From NCBI RefSeq assembly GCF_017876405.1, contig NZ_JAGINW010000001.1, positions 2,307,203 through 2,371,202 of the forward strand: a stretch of 64,000 nt of DNA. The letters are read 5' to 3'. The translations under genes and the position numbers were made by a program. Shown here in pieces: positions 37,409 through 46,413 of this stretch. The stretch comes from Kibdelosporangium banguiense (GTDB lineage: Bacteria > Actinomycetota > Actinomycetes > Mycobacteriales > Pseudonocardiaceae). The notes beneath the pieces are model-generated. The model was given only the letters and a program-made list of their open reading frames with translations, was not told the origin of the DNA and did no database searches. The stretch's first letter is position 1; each line of letters begins with the position of its first letter.

Positions 37409-37956
37409 GCTTGACTCCATCGCGTTGTGAACACCGCTAACCATGCGCACCTGTTCACGCAGACGGTAGTCACGGCAAGGCCCATGCACCACCGAAACAC
37501 GAGGACACCACGCTGTTCGGTAGAGGACGCGAATTGTGAGATACCTGATATACCAGGGCGGAAAACTAGTAAAAGTGTGAGTGATTATGATGTGCTGTCG
37601 GCATTGCAGGGCTGCATGGCTGACACCGAGCCGCCCGAAAAAGTTTGTGCTGTCGGTGGCGGTTCGCCCCGGAACGGCACCGCGGGGCTACACGACCGAC
37701 GCCGAACTGCATTGTTTGTGCTGTCGGTGCCGGTCGCTCGGGGGGCTACACGACCGACACCGACAGCACAGAAGCCCAGCCCTCGCCCCCTGGGCGGGAC
37801 TGGACCCCAACGCCGCGATGATGGTCGCAGCGTGGGCCTTTACACCTGTCCTGGACGGGTATACACGACGTTCACTCACATTGTGGCATCAACTATCCAC
37901 AGAGAGCCGCAATCGTTAACAGATGCGCATGCTCATGCATAAGAGCGCATGGCAGT
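37409..37956. other. tetR-ribokinase intergenic region with hairpin repeats
   Basis: A 548-bp spacer between divergent genes, A/T-richer than its surroundings. It holds two direct repeats with a long hairpin (37644-37770). A partial third copy of TGTGCTGTCGG lies near 37590. Apart from these no feature was recognised; the promoters of tetR and the ribokinase gene must lie here. Confidence 0.6.
37644..37770. repeat. Two-copy direct repeat ending in a long hairpin
   Basis: Unit: TTTGTGCTGTCGGTG, a CGGT-CGC stretch, then GGGGCTACACGACCGAC and CCGA. Copy 1 is at 37644-37705, copy 2 at 37715-37764. In copy 2 TGTGCTGTCGGTG (37717-37729) pairs exactly with CACCGACAGCACA (37758-37770) and CGGTCG with CGACCG, leaving a 14-nt loop. 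It may be a small mobile element or a structured RNA; no coding capacity was found. Confidence 0.7.
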
Positions 37957-38841
37957 GTGAAGCTTGTGGGAGTTGATCTCGGACTTGATCTTATCGTGGT
38001 GGGTTCGGCAAACGCCGACCTGGTAGTGGCAGTGGAAAGGCGGCCGGGTGCGGGCGAAACCGTGCTCGGATCGGACACGGTTGTGCTGCCGGGCGGCAAA
38101 GGCGCCAATACCGCGGTCGCGGCGGCGAAGCTCGGGGCCAAAGTCTCATTGCTCGCCGCGATCGGTGACGACTCGTACGGCCAGTTGCTGTTGGACTCCT
38201 TGTCCGCGGCTGGCGTCGATACCGGGTTGGTGCGGCGCAGTGAGCGGCCCACCGGCGTCGCGTACATCTTCGTCACGCCGGACGGTGAGAACTCGATCCT
38301 GGTCTCGCCCGGTGCCAACAGTGCCCTGGCCAGCGAAGACGTTGATCTGCCGGGTGCGCGGGTTCTCGTTGCGTCGCTGGAAGTCCCGTTGGCGACCGTG
38401 GAACACGCCGTCGCGGTCGCGGCTGAGAATGGAATCCGGCCGGTGGTCAATATTTCACCGCCTGCCAAGCTTTCCTCGAAAACCTTGGCCGCGCTTGACC
38501 CGATGGTGGTCAACGAACACGAAGCCGCCGAACTGCTCGGCCAGGACGCCGACCCACGCGCGCTGCTTGAGCTCGGGCCGAAGTCGGCTGTGGTCACGCT
38601 CGGCGCCCGGGGTGCCTTGGTGATCGAGCCGGATGGTGTCCATGAAATCGAGTCGCCCCAGGTAGAAGCGGTAGACACGACTGGAGCGGGCGATGCGTTC
38701 ACAGGTGCGCTGGCGGCACAGCTCGCCCAAGGTGCTGATCTCGTCACCGCCGCGATGCTTGCTGTCAAGGTGGCGGCAATCTCAGTCACCAAGCGCGGTG
38801 CCCAGCCTTCGTACCCGACAACGGCCGAACTCTCGCTGTAG
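37957..38841 (+). CDS. rbsK: Ribokinase (PfkB family)
   Basis: A 294-residue PfkB-family sugar kinase. SANADLVVAVERRPGAGETV and LPGGKGANTAVAAAKLG are the ribokinase-type first signature; DTTGAGDAFTGALAAQLAQG is the second, with the catalytic Asp. It should phosphorylate ribose (or a related sugar) at O5 with ATP. GTG start; the exact start is uncertain because no strong ribosome-binding site is visible. The ptsI ATG follows 10 bp after the stop. Confidence 0.85.
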   Translation: MKLVGVDLGLDLIVVGSANADLVVAVERRPGAGETVLGSDTVVLPGGKGANTAVAAAKLGAKVSLLAAIGDDSYGQLLLDSLSAAGVDTGLVRRSERPTGVAYIFVTPDGENSILVSPGANSALASEDVDLPGARVLVASLEVPLATVEHAVAVAAENGIRPVVNISPPAKLSSKTLAALDPMVVNEHEAAELLGQDADPRALLELGPKSAVVTLGARGALVIEPDGVHEIESPQVEAVDTTGAGDAFTGALAAQLAQGADLVTAAMLAVKVAAISVTKRGAQPSYPTTAELSL

Positions 38842-38851
38842 GGTCCAATTC

Positions 38852-40480
38852 ATGCTCAGTGGCGTCGGCGTCAGTCCTGGTCGGGCCGCAGGCCCGGTAA
38901 TCGTGGTCGCGCAGCCGGCGGGCGAGCCGCCCGCAGGTCCACCGCCGGCCGATCTCGCGGCCGAAGCGAGCCGTATCGCGTCGGCAGCCGAACACGTTGC
39001 GGCCAGTCTTCAGTCCCGGGCCGATTCGGCGACCGGCGAGGCGAAGCAGCTGCTGGAGACCACTGCGTTGATGGCCGCGGATCCGTCGTTGCGCAGCCAG
39101 GCCGAGCAGCTGGTGACTACGAAACAACTCCCAGCGCCGCGTGCGGTCTACGAAGCAGCAGCGAGTTTCGCGGACGCGTTGCGGGCAGCGGGCGGCTACA
39201 TGGCCGAGCGCGTCCGTGACATCGAGGATGTGCGGGACCGTGTTGTCGCCGAACTGCTGGGCATCGCGCCGCCCGGAGTGCCTGAGCTGACCGAGCCGAG
39301 TGTGCTTGTCGCACAAGACCTCGCGCCCGCGGACACGGCCGGGCTCGACCCCAAGCTGGTGCTCGCACTCGTGACCGAGGAGGGCGGGCCGACCAGCCAC
39401 ACCGCGATTCTGGCTCGTGCGCTGGGAATTCCGGCGGTTGTCGCGGTTCGTGGTGTTCTTGCGGCGAATCCGGCCCAGCTGATCGTCGACGGCGAGACCG
39501 GAGCGGTCGAAGTTCCGTCGAGCCCGGTCACGCCGTTCGCCGCGGAAGTCAGTGCCGGTGCGGACTGGAACGGCATCGGCACCACTTCGGACGGCCTGCG
39601 CATCAAGATTCTCGCGAACGTCGGCTCTGCCAAGGATGCGAAGGCCGCAGCCGAAGCGGGCGCCGAAGGTGTTGGCCTGTTCCGCACGGAGTTCTGCTAC
39701 CTCGCGGCCACCGACGAGCCGTCGGTCGAAGACCAGCACGCCGCGTACGCCGCGGTGCTCGCACCGTTTCACGGGAAACCGATCATTGTCCGGACGCTCG
39801 ACGCGGGGGCGGACAAACCGTTGGCGTTCCTCAACCCTGACCCGGAGCCCAATCCGGCGCTCGGTGTGCGCGGCATCCGTGTCTCGCGCGAACGGGCCGA
39901 CGTGCTGGAACGCCAGCTTGCCGCGATCGTCTCGGCCGCGGCGGAAACCGGCGCCCAGGTCTCGGTGATGGCGCCGATGATCGCGACGGTCGAGGAAGCC
40001 GCGTGGTTCGCCGACCGGGCGCACGCCGCCGGAATCGCACGCGCGGGCGTGATGATCGAAGTCCCCGCGGCCGCGTTGGTCGCCGAGGAGATCTTCAGTG
40101 TTGTCGAGTTCGTCAGCATCGGTACGAACGACCTCGCGCAGTACACGCTCGCCGCGGACCGTCAGCTCGGCGCGGTCGCGAACCTCAACGACCCGTGGCA
40201 GCCGGCGTTGCTGCGGCTGATCGGCATGATCGGCAAAGCCGCGCAGGCCGCGAACAAACCCGCGGGCGTGTGCGGCGAGGCCGCAGCCGATCCGAATCTC
40301 GCGAGTGTCTTGGTAGGCCTGGGAATCAGCAGCCTGTCGATGAACCCGAGCGCGGTCCGTCGCGTCGGTGCCGCATTGGCCAAGCACACCGAGGACTACT
40401 ACCGCCAGGTCGCCCGCGCCGCGCTCGTCTCGCACACGACCGCGGACGCCAAAGCGACTGTGCACGCCATGTTGTCGTGA
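38852..40480 (+). CDS. ptsI: Phosphoenolpyruvate-protein phosphotransferase (PTS enzyme I)
   Basis: Enzyme I takes phosphate from PEP and passes it to HPr, starting the sugar PTS. The 542-residue protein is normal in length. The phosphorylated histidine is H183 in GGPTSHTAILARALGIPAVV. The PEP-binding part shows RTLDAGADKPLAF and SIGTNDLAQYTLAADR; the cysteine loop GVCGEAA is present. It is preceded by a ribokinase gene and followed by a convergent gene; no HPr or enzyme II gene is in the window. Confidence 0.95.
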   Translation: MLSGVGVSPGRAAGPVIVVAQPAGEPPAGPPPADLAAEASRIASAAEHVAASLQSRADSATGEAKQLLETTALMAADPSLRSQAEQLVTTKQLPAPRAVYEAAASFADALRAAGGYMAERVRDIEDVRDRVVAELLGIAPPGVPELTEPSVLVAQDLAPADTAGLDPKLVLALVTEEGGPTSHTAILARALGIPAVVAVRGVLAANPAQLIVDGETGAVEVPSSPVTPFAAEVSAGADWNGIGTTSDGLRIKILANVGSAKDAKAAAEAGAEGVGLFRTEFCYLAATDEPSVEDQHAAYAAVLAPFHGKPIIVRTLDAGADKPLAFLNPDPEPNPALGVRGIRVSRERADVLERQLAAIVSAAAETGAQVSVMAPMIATVEEAAWFADRAHAAGIARAGVMIEVPAAALVAEEIFSVVEFVSIGTNDLAQYTLAADRQLGAVANLNDPWQPALLRLIGMIGKAAQAANKPAGVCGEAAADPNLASVLVGLGISSLSMNPSAVRRVGAALAKHTEDYYRQVARAALVSHTTADAKATVHAMLS

Positions 40481-40481
40481 C

Positions 40482-41111
40482 CTAGTCGCTGTCCCGCAAG
40501 ACCTTCAGCGGGAACTGGACTACGAACGGCCCGATCCGGATCGCCCACGGACGCTTGACCTGAACGACCCCGCCGAGCACGGTCCCACGCACAACGAAGT
40601 GCGGACGGCCCTGCCGTCCGCGCCGCACCTTGTTGGACAGCTTGCCCGCGGACACGCGCAGCGAATCGGTGTCCACGGTGGATTCGGGCGGCAGCACCAG
40701 TTTCACGTGCGCGGCGTGCACCTCACACTCGATGACCACCACGTCGTGGTCGATCTTGGCAACCGTGAAGTCGAGTACACAGCCGCTCATCGTGCTGTGC
40801 ACGACCAATTCCGGCGGTACGACCCAACGGCCGGTCCGCGTCAGCTTGGTCATGTTGCTGCGTAACTCCAGCCGCTGCGGCCCTGCGGGTTCGGTCGCCG
40901 GCGCGTCCGTACGCACCAGACCGGGCAGGTCGACCAGGACGGCGTTCAGCTCGGACCGGGTTTTGGCGGCCAGCGCGGCATCCGTGCGGGTGGCGAACTC
41001 GTCCAGCGTGATCAGGCCCTGCCCGATCGCCTTCTGCAACAGGCTCACCACATGGTTGCGCTCATCGTCGGAGACTCGGAAATCACGGGGGTCGACGGGA
41101 GGCTCGGTCAC
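40482..41111 (-). CDS. DUF1707 domain protein
   Basis: A 209-residue protein with an N-terminal DUF1707 (SHOCT-like) domain: RVSDDERNHVVSLLQKAIGQ followed by GLITLDEFATRTDAALAAKT. The C-terminal 100 residues are beta-rich (KIDHDVVVIECEVHAAHVKL) and resemble LiaF-type cell-wall-stress domains. No membrane helix is seen. GTG start. It follows the response regulator gene by 18 bp and so may belong to the two-component operon. Confidence 0.8.
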   Translation of the reverse strand: MTEPPVDPRDFRVSDDERNHVVSLLQKAIGQGLITLDEFATRTDAALAAKTRSELNAVLVDLPGLVRTDAPATEPAGPQRLELRSNMTKLTRTGRWVVPPELVVHSTMSGCVLDFTVAKIDHDVVVIECEVHAAHVKLVLPPESTVDTDSLRVSAGKLSNKVRRGRQGRPHFVVRGTVLGGVVQVKRPWAIRIGPFVVQFPLKVLRDSD

Positions 41112-41129
41112 GCCCCCGCACATTAGCGG

Positions 41130-41786
41130 TTACTCTTCGTCAAGTCCGTGCTCAATGGCATACCGGGCGAGCTCGACCCGGTTGTGCAGCTGGAGTTTGC
41201 GGAGTGTCGACTGGACGTGGTTCTCCACAGTCCGGTGGGACAGCACCAGGCGGTCCGCGATCTGCCGGGCGGTCAGCCCCTTCGCCACCAGCCGCAACAC
41301 CTCGGTCTCCCGTTCGGTGAGCTGCGGCGCAGCCTCGGCTTCCGCCGGCGCGGCGGCCATCCGCCGGTACTCGCCCAGCACGAGCCCTGCCAATCCCGCG
41401 GTGAACACCGCGTCCCCGTGCGCGGTTCGGTTCACCGCGTCGACAAGTTCCTCGGCCGAAGCCGATTTCACGAGGTATCCCGAGGCTCCGGCTTTGACCG
41501 CTTCCAGCACATCGCTGTGCGCACCGCTGGCTGACAGCACCAGGACCCGGGTACTCGGCAGATCGCGCACGATCGCGCGGGTCGCGTCCACTCCGGATTC
41601 GGTGCCCAGCTGCAAGTCCATCAGTACTACATCCGGGGTGACAGCACGCGCTATCCGGATAGCGGCGTTTGCGTCGCCGGCCGTGGCCCGTACGTCGAAA
41701 CCGCGCTCTGTCAGGTCACGCGCCACACCATCGCGCCACAACGGGTGGTCGTCGACCACCATGACCGAGATCGACTTGCTGGTCAT
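41130..41786 (-). CDS. LuxR-type (NarL/FixJ) response regulator
   Basis: A 218-residue regulator. The receiver domain has the acidic pair DD in VMVVDDHPLWRDG, the phosphorylated Asp in VVLMDLQLG (about residue 57), and the conserved Lys in GYLVKSAS. The C-terminal LuxR helix-turn-helix is LTERETEVLRLVAKGLTARQ followed by IADRL. The ATG overlaps the kinase stop by 4 bp, so it works with that kinase. Confidence 0.93.
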   Translation of the reverse strand: MTSKSISVMVVDDHPLWRDGVARDLTERGFDVRATAGDANAAIRIARAVTPDVVLMDLQLGTESGVDATRAIVRDLPSTRVLVLSASGAHSDVLEAVKAGASGYLVKSASAEELVDAVNRTAHGDAVFTAGLAGLVLGEYRRMAAAPAEAEAAPQLTERETEVLRLVAKGLTARQIADRLVLSHRTVENHVQSTLRKLQLHNRVELARYAIEHGLDEE

Positions 41787-42940
41787 CCCCCACCTCCCAC
41801 CTTGTGGCGCCCCTTGCGGCCGACCGGCTCCCGGGGAATGCGGATCTCCCACTCCGTGCCCTGGCCGGGGGCCGTCTGAAGGGTGATCGTGCCATTCAAG
41901 GCGGCGACACGCCCACGCATGGACCGGGCCACTCCCATCCTCCCGGTCGATTCTGCCTGTTCAAGCCGTCCGGCCGGGATGCCGGTGCCGTCGTCGCGGA
42001 CACTGATGACGACCTCGTCGCCGAGATCCTCCAGCAGCACCCATGCCCGGGCGCCTTCGCCCGCGTGCCGTGCCACGTTCAACAGTGCCTCGCCCACCAG
42101 CGAAGTCAGTTCGGCGACCGTCGTCTCAGGCAGTTGCACTGCGGTCCCCGGTACCGAGACCTGCACGGTTCCGGTCGCCATCACCTGCAACCTGGACCGT
42201 AGGTCAGCTGTTCCATCGTCGGTCGACTCGGGAGGCGCGGCCGCGACGAGCGCGCGCAACGCGACCTCCTGCTCACCCGCGAGTTCAGCCAGCTCAGCGG
42301 CCTCACCGCCGAGTTCGTTGCCGCGCTTACGCACGCGTGCGAGCACTTGCAGCACGCTGTCGTGAATGCTGCGCGCGAGACGCTCTCGTTCGGCGGTCGC
42401 GGCCTCGGCTCGTAGTGCGCGTGCCATCCGCTCCTGCGAACGCCGTGCGGTGACGGACGCCAACCCCACGACAAAACCGCTGCCTATCAGTAAGACACCG
42501 TCTCTGGTCACGTCCGTTGTCAGCTCGCCGCGGGTGAACCCGGTCGCGATCGCGACGGCGAGCCCGGCCAGCACACCTGTTGTCCGGCCGTTGAGCACTG
42601 CCGCCGCGATCGGTGGCGCGCTGGCCCACACGGTCGTGATCAGCGGCGCGATCTCGGTCATCTGCTGTGGCGACAGGATCCACACCGAGGTGTACATCAA
42701 CGCGCAGGTCACGGCCACGTCCGACCACACGACCCAGACAGTGCGTAAGGACTTACGCAGGTAGGCGAAGACGGTGAACGCGGTCCAGAGCGCGATCAGC
42801 CCGAGCACGATCCAGGCCAGCGTCGGCCTGGTGTACCTGCCGTGGTTCACCAGCACTGCGGCGACGGCGAACCCGAAGGTGACCAGCCTCAGGATCGCGA
42901 CACTGTTCCACAGCGGAGCGTGCGGATCACTCCGTTGCAC
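41783..42940 (-). CDS. Sensor histidine kinase (HisKA_3 type, MacS-like)
   Basis: About 385 residues. Five or six membrane helices occupy the first 170 residues (for example FGFAVAAVLVNHGRY and IVLGLIALWTAFTVFAYL). The dimerisation and phospho-acceptor helix is ERLARSIHDSVLQVLARV with the conserved His, and the HATPase N and G boxes are LVGEALLNVARHAG and VRDDGTGIPAGRL. The sensor is membrane-embedded, so the signal is probably envelope related. GTG 42940 overlaps the end of the AI-2E gene by 14 bp. Confidence 0.88.
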   Translation of the reverse strand: MQRSDPHAPLWNSVAILRLVTFGFAVAAVLVNHGRYTRPTLAWIVLGLIALWTAFTVFAYLRKSLRTVWVVWSDVAVTCALMYTSVWILSPQQMTEIAPLITTVWASAPPIAAAVLNGRTTGVLAGLAVAIATGFTRGELTTDVTRDGVLLIGSGFVVGLASVTARRSQERMARALRAEAATAERERLARSIHDSVLQVLARVRKRGNELGGEAAELAELAGEQEVALRALVAAAPPESTDDGTADLRSRLQVMATGTVQVSVPGTAVQLPETTVAELTSLVGEALLNVARHAGEGARAWVLLEDLGDEVVISVRDDGTGIPAGRLEQAESTGRMGVARSMRGRVAALNGTITLQTAPGQGTEWEIRIPREPVGRKGRHKVGGGG

Positions 42941-44078
42941 CTGGTCTCGATCCTTTGTCAGCCAGCACGTCGATGTCGTCGGCCTCGGTGTCGCGGTCAC
43001 GGTCGCTCAGCAGCGACTTGATGCCCGCGTTCAGCACTGCCAGCAGCGGAACCGCGAGCAACGCGCCTGGGATACCGGCCGCGACCAGGCCCGCGGTGAT
43101 GGCGAGGACGACCGCCAGCGGGTGCAACCGGACGGCCCGCCCCAGCAGCCACGGCTGCAGGATGTGGCTCTCCAACTGCATCACGCCGATCACGATCGCC
43201 AGCACGACCAGCGCCGCCACGAAACCGTTTGCCACCAGGGCGACCAGGATGGCCACCGTACCGGCGATCACGGCACCGATGATCGGGATGAACGCGCCGA
43301 GGAACACCAGCGCGGACAGCGGCACCACGAGCGGGACTCCCACGATCGCCAGCCCGATGCCGATCCCGACCGCGTCGACGACCGCGACCGCGACGGTCGC
43401 CCGGATGTAGCTGACCAGCGAGGAGAAGCTGCGGCGACCGGCGACGTCGGCCCGCTCACGCACGTGCTCCGGCACGCCGCGCACGACGAACTTCCAGATG
43501 TTGCCGCCGTCGTAGAGGAAGAAGATCAGGATGAACAGCGTCAGCACGAACCCGGCGAGGAGCTCGCCGATGCTGGCCGCGGTGGTCAGCGCGCCGGAGG
43601 TGATCGCCGCCTGATTGTTCTTGATCGTGTCGATGATGTTGCTGATGAAGTCCTTGATCTGCTCGTCACGCAGGTGCAACGGGCCCTGCTGCAGCCAGTT
43701 CTCGATGGTGTCCAGCGACTGGCCGACCTGCGTCTGCAGCTGCGGCAGACCGGTGGTGAACTCCGAGATGACGAACGTGAGCAGGCCGCCGATCGCGGCG
43801 AGCCCGGCGATCAGCACGATCGCGGCCGACAACGCGCGTGGCACACGCCACTCGACGAGCTTCTCCACGCCCGGCGCCATCAACGCGGCGAGCAGTAAAG
43901 CGATGGCCAACGGGATGAGCACAGTGGAGAAGTAGCCGCCCAGCCAGATCAGCACGTACAGCGCCGCGATCACGACTACGAACCGCCATGCCAGCGCAGC
44001 GGACACGCGCAGACCGCGTGGCACCGCATTCGTCACTTCGAGCGGCGCCAACGGCCGCTTCTTGGGCTCGCTCGTCAC
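42927..44078 (-). CDS. AI-2E family transporter (TqsA/PerM-like)
   Basis: A 383-residue membrane protein of the AI-2E exporter/PerM superfamily with about eight helices. ALAWRFVVVIAALYVLIWLG is the first helix; the family segments FILIFFLYDGGNIW and GAFIPIIGAVIAGTVAIL are present. Cargo is unknown; members export autoinducer-2 or Na+/H+. The C-terminus is charged. GTG 44078 follows a longer open frame that has no family similarity. It is the first gene of the array with the two-component system. Confidence 0.88.
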   Translation of the reverse strand: MTSEPKKRPLAPLEVTNAVPRGLRVSAALAWRFVVVIAALYVLIWLGGYFSTVLIPLAIALLLAALMAPGVEKLVEWRVPRALSAAIVLIAGLAAIGGLLTFVISEFTTGLPQLQTQVGQSLDTIENWLQQGPLHLRDEQIKDFISNIIDTIKNNQAAITSGALTTAASIGELLAGFVLTLFILIFFLYDGGNIWKFVVRGVPEHVRERADVAGRRSFSSLVSYIRATVAVAVVDAVGIGIGLAIVGVPLVVPLSALVFLGAFIPIIGAVIAGTVAILVALVANGFVAALVVLAIVIGVMQLESHILQPWLLGRAVRLHPLAVVLAITAGLVAAGIPGALLAVPLLAVLNAGIKSLLSDRDRDTEADDIDVLADKGSRPGATE

Positions 44079-44150
44079 CCGAGTCACGTTATCGGTACGA
44101 GCCGACAAAATGGGCCGTCTGCCCGTGCGTCCGCGCGAAAGAATCTTGAT

Positions 44151-46226
44151 GTGTCCCGATACGAACTGACCGACGCCGAACGGTACGTCGTCGAGGCCTT
44201 CCAGCGCGGCGACCGGATCGACCTCGGCGGCCGGTCCATCCGCGGCCAGGTCCTGGCCGAGCTGCTGGACGGCCCCGGCTCGCCGAGCGTGCTGCGGCTG
44301 ACCGGCGCCCGGATCACCGAGTACTTCGGTCTGCAGGGCCGGGACGTCCGCCAGGTCCTCGACCTTCGGGACTGTGTCTTCGAGCACCGGCCGGACCTGC
44401 GGATGGCCCGGATCGTCGGACTGCGGATGCACGCGTGCCGGATGCCGGGTTTCCTCGGCCGCAACATGCGTGTCGAGAGTGACCTGATCCTCGAGCCGCG
44501 GTTCACCTGCGACGGGACGCTCGATCTGACCGACGCGACCATCGAGGGCTCGCTGCGGATGGCAGGCGCGGTTCTACACGGTCCGCTCCTCGGTGCGCGT
44601 GTGCGCATTCTCGGTTCGCTGCAAGCGGTGGTGTTGAAGACCGCCGGCGAGATGCGGCTGACCGGCGCCAAGATCGGCGGTTCGCTGCAGCTCACCGGTG
44701 CGAATCTGAACAACCCGGACGGTGATGCGCTCGATGGCGCCGGAATGGTGGTGGACGGCAACCTGCTGGCCAACGCCAAGGGCGGCCGGTTCCGTTCGTC
44801 CGGGCGGGTGTCGTTGGTCAGTGCTCGCATCGGTGGCGACGCGCGGTTCACCGGAGCCGAGCTGACGTCGCCATTGGACTGCGACCGCATCAAGGTCGAA
44901 GGCAACATCGCGATGGACAACGGTTTCACCGCGACGGCCCAGGTGCGGCTGATGGACGCCCGGGTCGGAGGGTACCTACGGCTGACCGGCGCGACCCTCG
45001 GCTCGTCCGAAGCGGACGCCGATACCGAACGTGGGCCCGCTGCGCTGTTCGCCGACGGCATCGAGCTCGGTGGTGATCTGAATGCCAGGTCCGGTGCACT
45101 CGCCGGCGCGCCGAACGAACGTCCGTTGGTCGCGTACGGCCAGGTCCGGTTGCCTGGCGCCAAGATCGACGGCAGCGCGAGCCTGTCGGGCGCGCAGCTG
45201 CACTGTCCCGGCCGGGATGCGGTCTTCGCCGACCGGCTGCAAGTCGGTGAGACGTTCTTCATGGAAGGTGTCCGGGCGACCGGGTCGATCCGGCTGCAGG
45301 ACACCAGGATCGGCGCCTCGCTGAACGTCACCGGTTCCTCGTTCACCGAGCCGAGGCGCCGTGCGGACGGCAGCCGCAAGCCGTCACTGGACCTGCAGTT
45401 CGCTTCGATCGGCCACAACCTGTTGTGCAGTGTGGACGTCACCGCGACCGGTGGCGTGAGCGCGCGGCTCGCCGAGATCCGGCACACAGTGCACTTGTCC
45501 AAGGCGGCCATTGGGGACGGTCAGCCGGACAGTGTCGCGTTCGACGGCTACGGCTTGGTCGCGCACCACCTTGTGATGCGGTTCCCCGTGGACGCTCCGC
45601 CGCAAGGTCGTGTGCGGTTAGGAAACGCACGGGTCCGTCAGTTGTCCGACGGCCCGGGTGTCTGGGCGGCCAAGGGCGGCGTGGACATAGACGACTTCGT
45701 GTACGAGTCGGTGGACACAAACGACGGTGTGACGGTCAAGGACAGGCTGCGTTGGCTGCGCGCGGTGCAACCGGACTTCGCGCCTGGACCGTACGACCAT
45801 CTCGTGACCGTGTACCGGGACGCGGGCGAGGAGGAACTGGCCGAGCAGGTCCTAATGGAGAAGCAGCGCAGACGGCACGCCGAACTCAGGCTGGCCGGCC
45901 GTGTCTGGGGTGTGGTGCAGGAGAAGACCGTCGGATACGGCTACCGGCCCTGGCTCGCGGCCGTGTGGCTGGCGGTGTTCTGGTTGTTCGGCACGCTGTG
46001 GTTCACCTTCAACGTCATGTCCAAACTGGACAACGATCAGAACCCGGTGTGGAGCCCGCCCTTGCTGGCCATGGATTTGCTGCTGCCGATCATCGATCTC
46101 GGCCAGGACAAGATGTGGCGGATGGAAGGCGCGTCGCACTGGATCTCGGACGTTCTCATTGCGGCGGGCTGGATTCTGGCCACCACGGTCGCCGCGGGTG
46201 CCACCCGGCTGCTGAAACGGGGCTGA
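44151..46226 (+). CDS. Repeat-rich membrane-anchored protein (beta-helix-like)
   Basis: A 691-residue protein, mainly a series of short repeats of the form LTGARIGGSLxLxGAxL (for example MRLTGAKIGGSLQLTGANL). These look like pentapeptide or bactofilin-type right-handed beta-helix coils and run from about residue 45 to 500. Two membrane helices lie at about 600-620 (LAAVWLAVFWLFGTLWF) and 665-685. Similar streptomycete proteins are called membrane-associated oxidoreductases, but no cofactor motif is seen. A GTG is used as start. Function unknown; the repeats would face the cytoplasm if the N-terminus has no signal. Confidence 0.7.
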   Translation: MSRYELTDAERYVVEAFQRGDRIDLGGRSIRGQVLAELLDGPGSPSVLRLTGARITEYFGLQGRDVRQVLDLRDCVFEHRPDLRMARIVGLRMHACRMPGFLGRNMRVESDLILEPRFTCDGTLDLTDATIEGSLRMAGAVLHGPLLGARVRILGSLQAVVLKTAGEMRLTGAKIGGSLQLTGANLNNPDGDALDGAGMVVDGNLLANAKGGRFRSSGRVSLVSARIGGDARFTGAELTSPLDCDRIKVEGNIAMDNGFTATAQVRLMDARVGGYLRLTGATLGSSEADADTERGPAALFADGIELGGDLNARSGALAGAPNERPLVAYGQVRLPGAKIDGSASLSGAQLHCPGRDAVFADRLQVGETFFMEGVRATGSIRLQDTRIGASLNVTGSSFTEPRRRADGSRKPSLDLQFASIGHNLLCSVDVTATGGVSARLAEIRHTVHLSKAAIGDGQPDSVAFDGYGLVAHHLVMRFPVDAPPQGRVRLGNARVRQLSDGPGVWAAKGGVDIDDFVYESVDTNDGVTVKDRLRWLRAVQPDFAPGPYDHLVTVYRDAGEEELAEQVLMEKQRRRHAELRLAGRVWGVVQEKTVGYGYRPWLAAVWLAVFWLFGTLWFTFNVMSKLDNDQNPVWSPPLLAMDLLLPIIDLGQDKMWRMEGASHWISDVLIAAGWILATTVAAGATRLLKRG

Positions 46227-46240
46227 CCTCAAAGGACTAC

Positions 46241-46265
46241 GGAGTGTGCCCTGTGGAAACACTCC
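46241..46265 (+). terminator. Hairpin after the beta-helix-like gene
   Basis: GGAGTGT (46241-46247) and ACACTCC (46259-46265) pair over 7 bp, loop 11 nt, then TTGTC. It lies 14 bp after the stop codon. Confidence 0.5.
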
Positions 46266-46338
46266 TTGTCAGTCACACGATCGGGGGGACAAGCCGCTTC
46301 CGGCGTGCGTCACTCCGTTTCACTCTGACAGTCTTGCT

Positions 46339-46380
46339 GTCGCACCCCGGTGGCGTGATCGAACCTAGACCGGGTGCGAC
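46339..46380 (+). promoter_or_regulatory. Leader hairpin upstream of the secreted protein gene
   Basis: GTCGCACCCCGGT (46339-46351) pairs with ACCGGGTGCGAC (46369-46380) over 12 bp with one bulged C. It ends 33 bp before the next start codon, so it lies in the 5' leader or marks an earlier transcript end. Confidence 0.4.
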
Positions 46381-46413
46381 TACCAACCGAGACCGACAGA
46401 CAGGTACTGACGC

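Noticed and set aside
38693..38851. 53-codon N-terminal extension of PtsI
   Set aside because: It overlaps the ribokinase reading frame and is unlike enzyme I; ATG 38852 gives the normal start MLSGVGVSPG.
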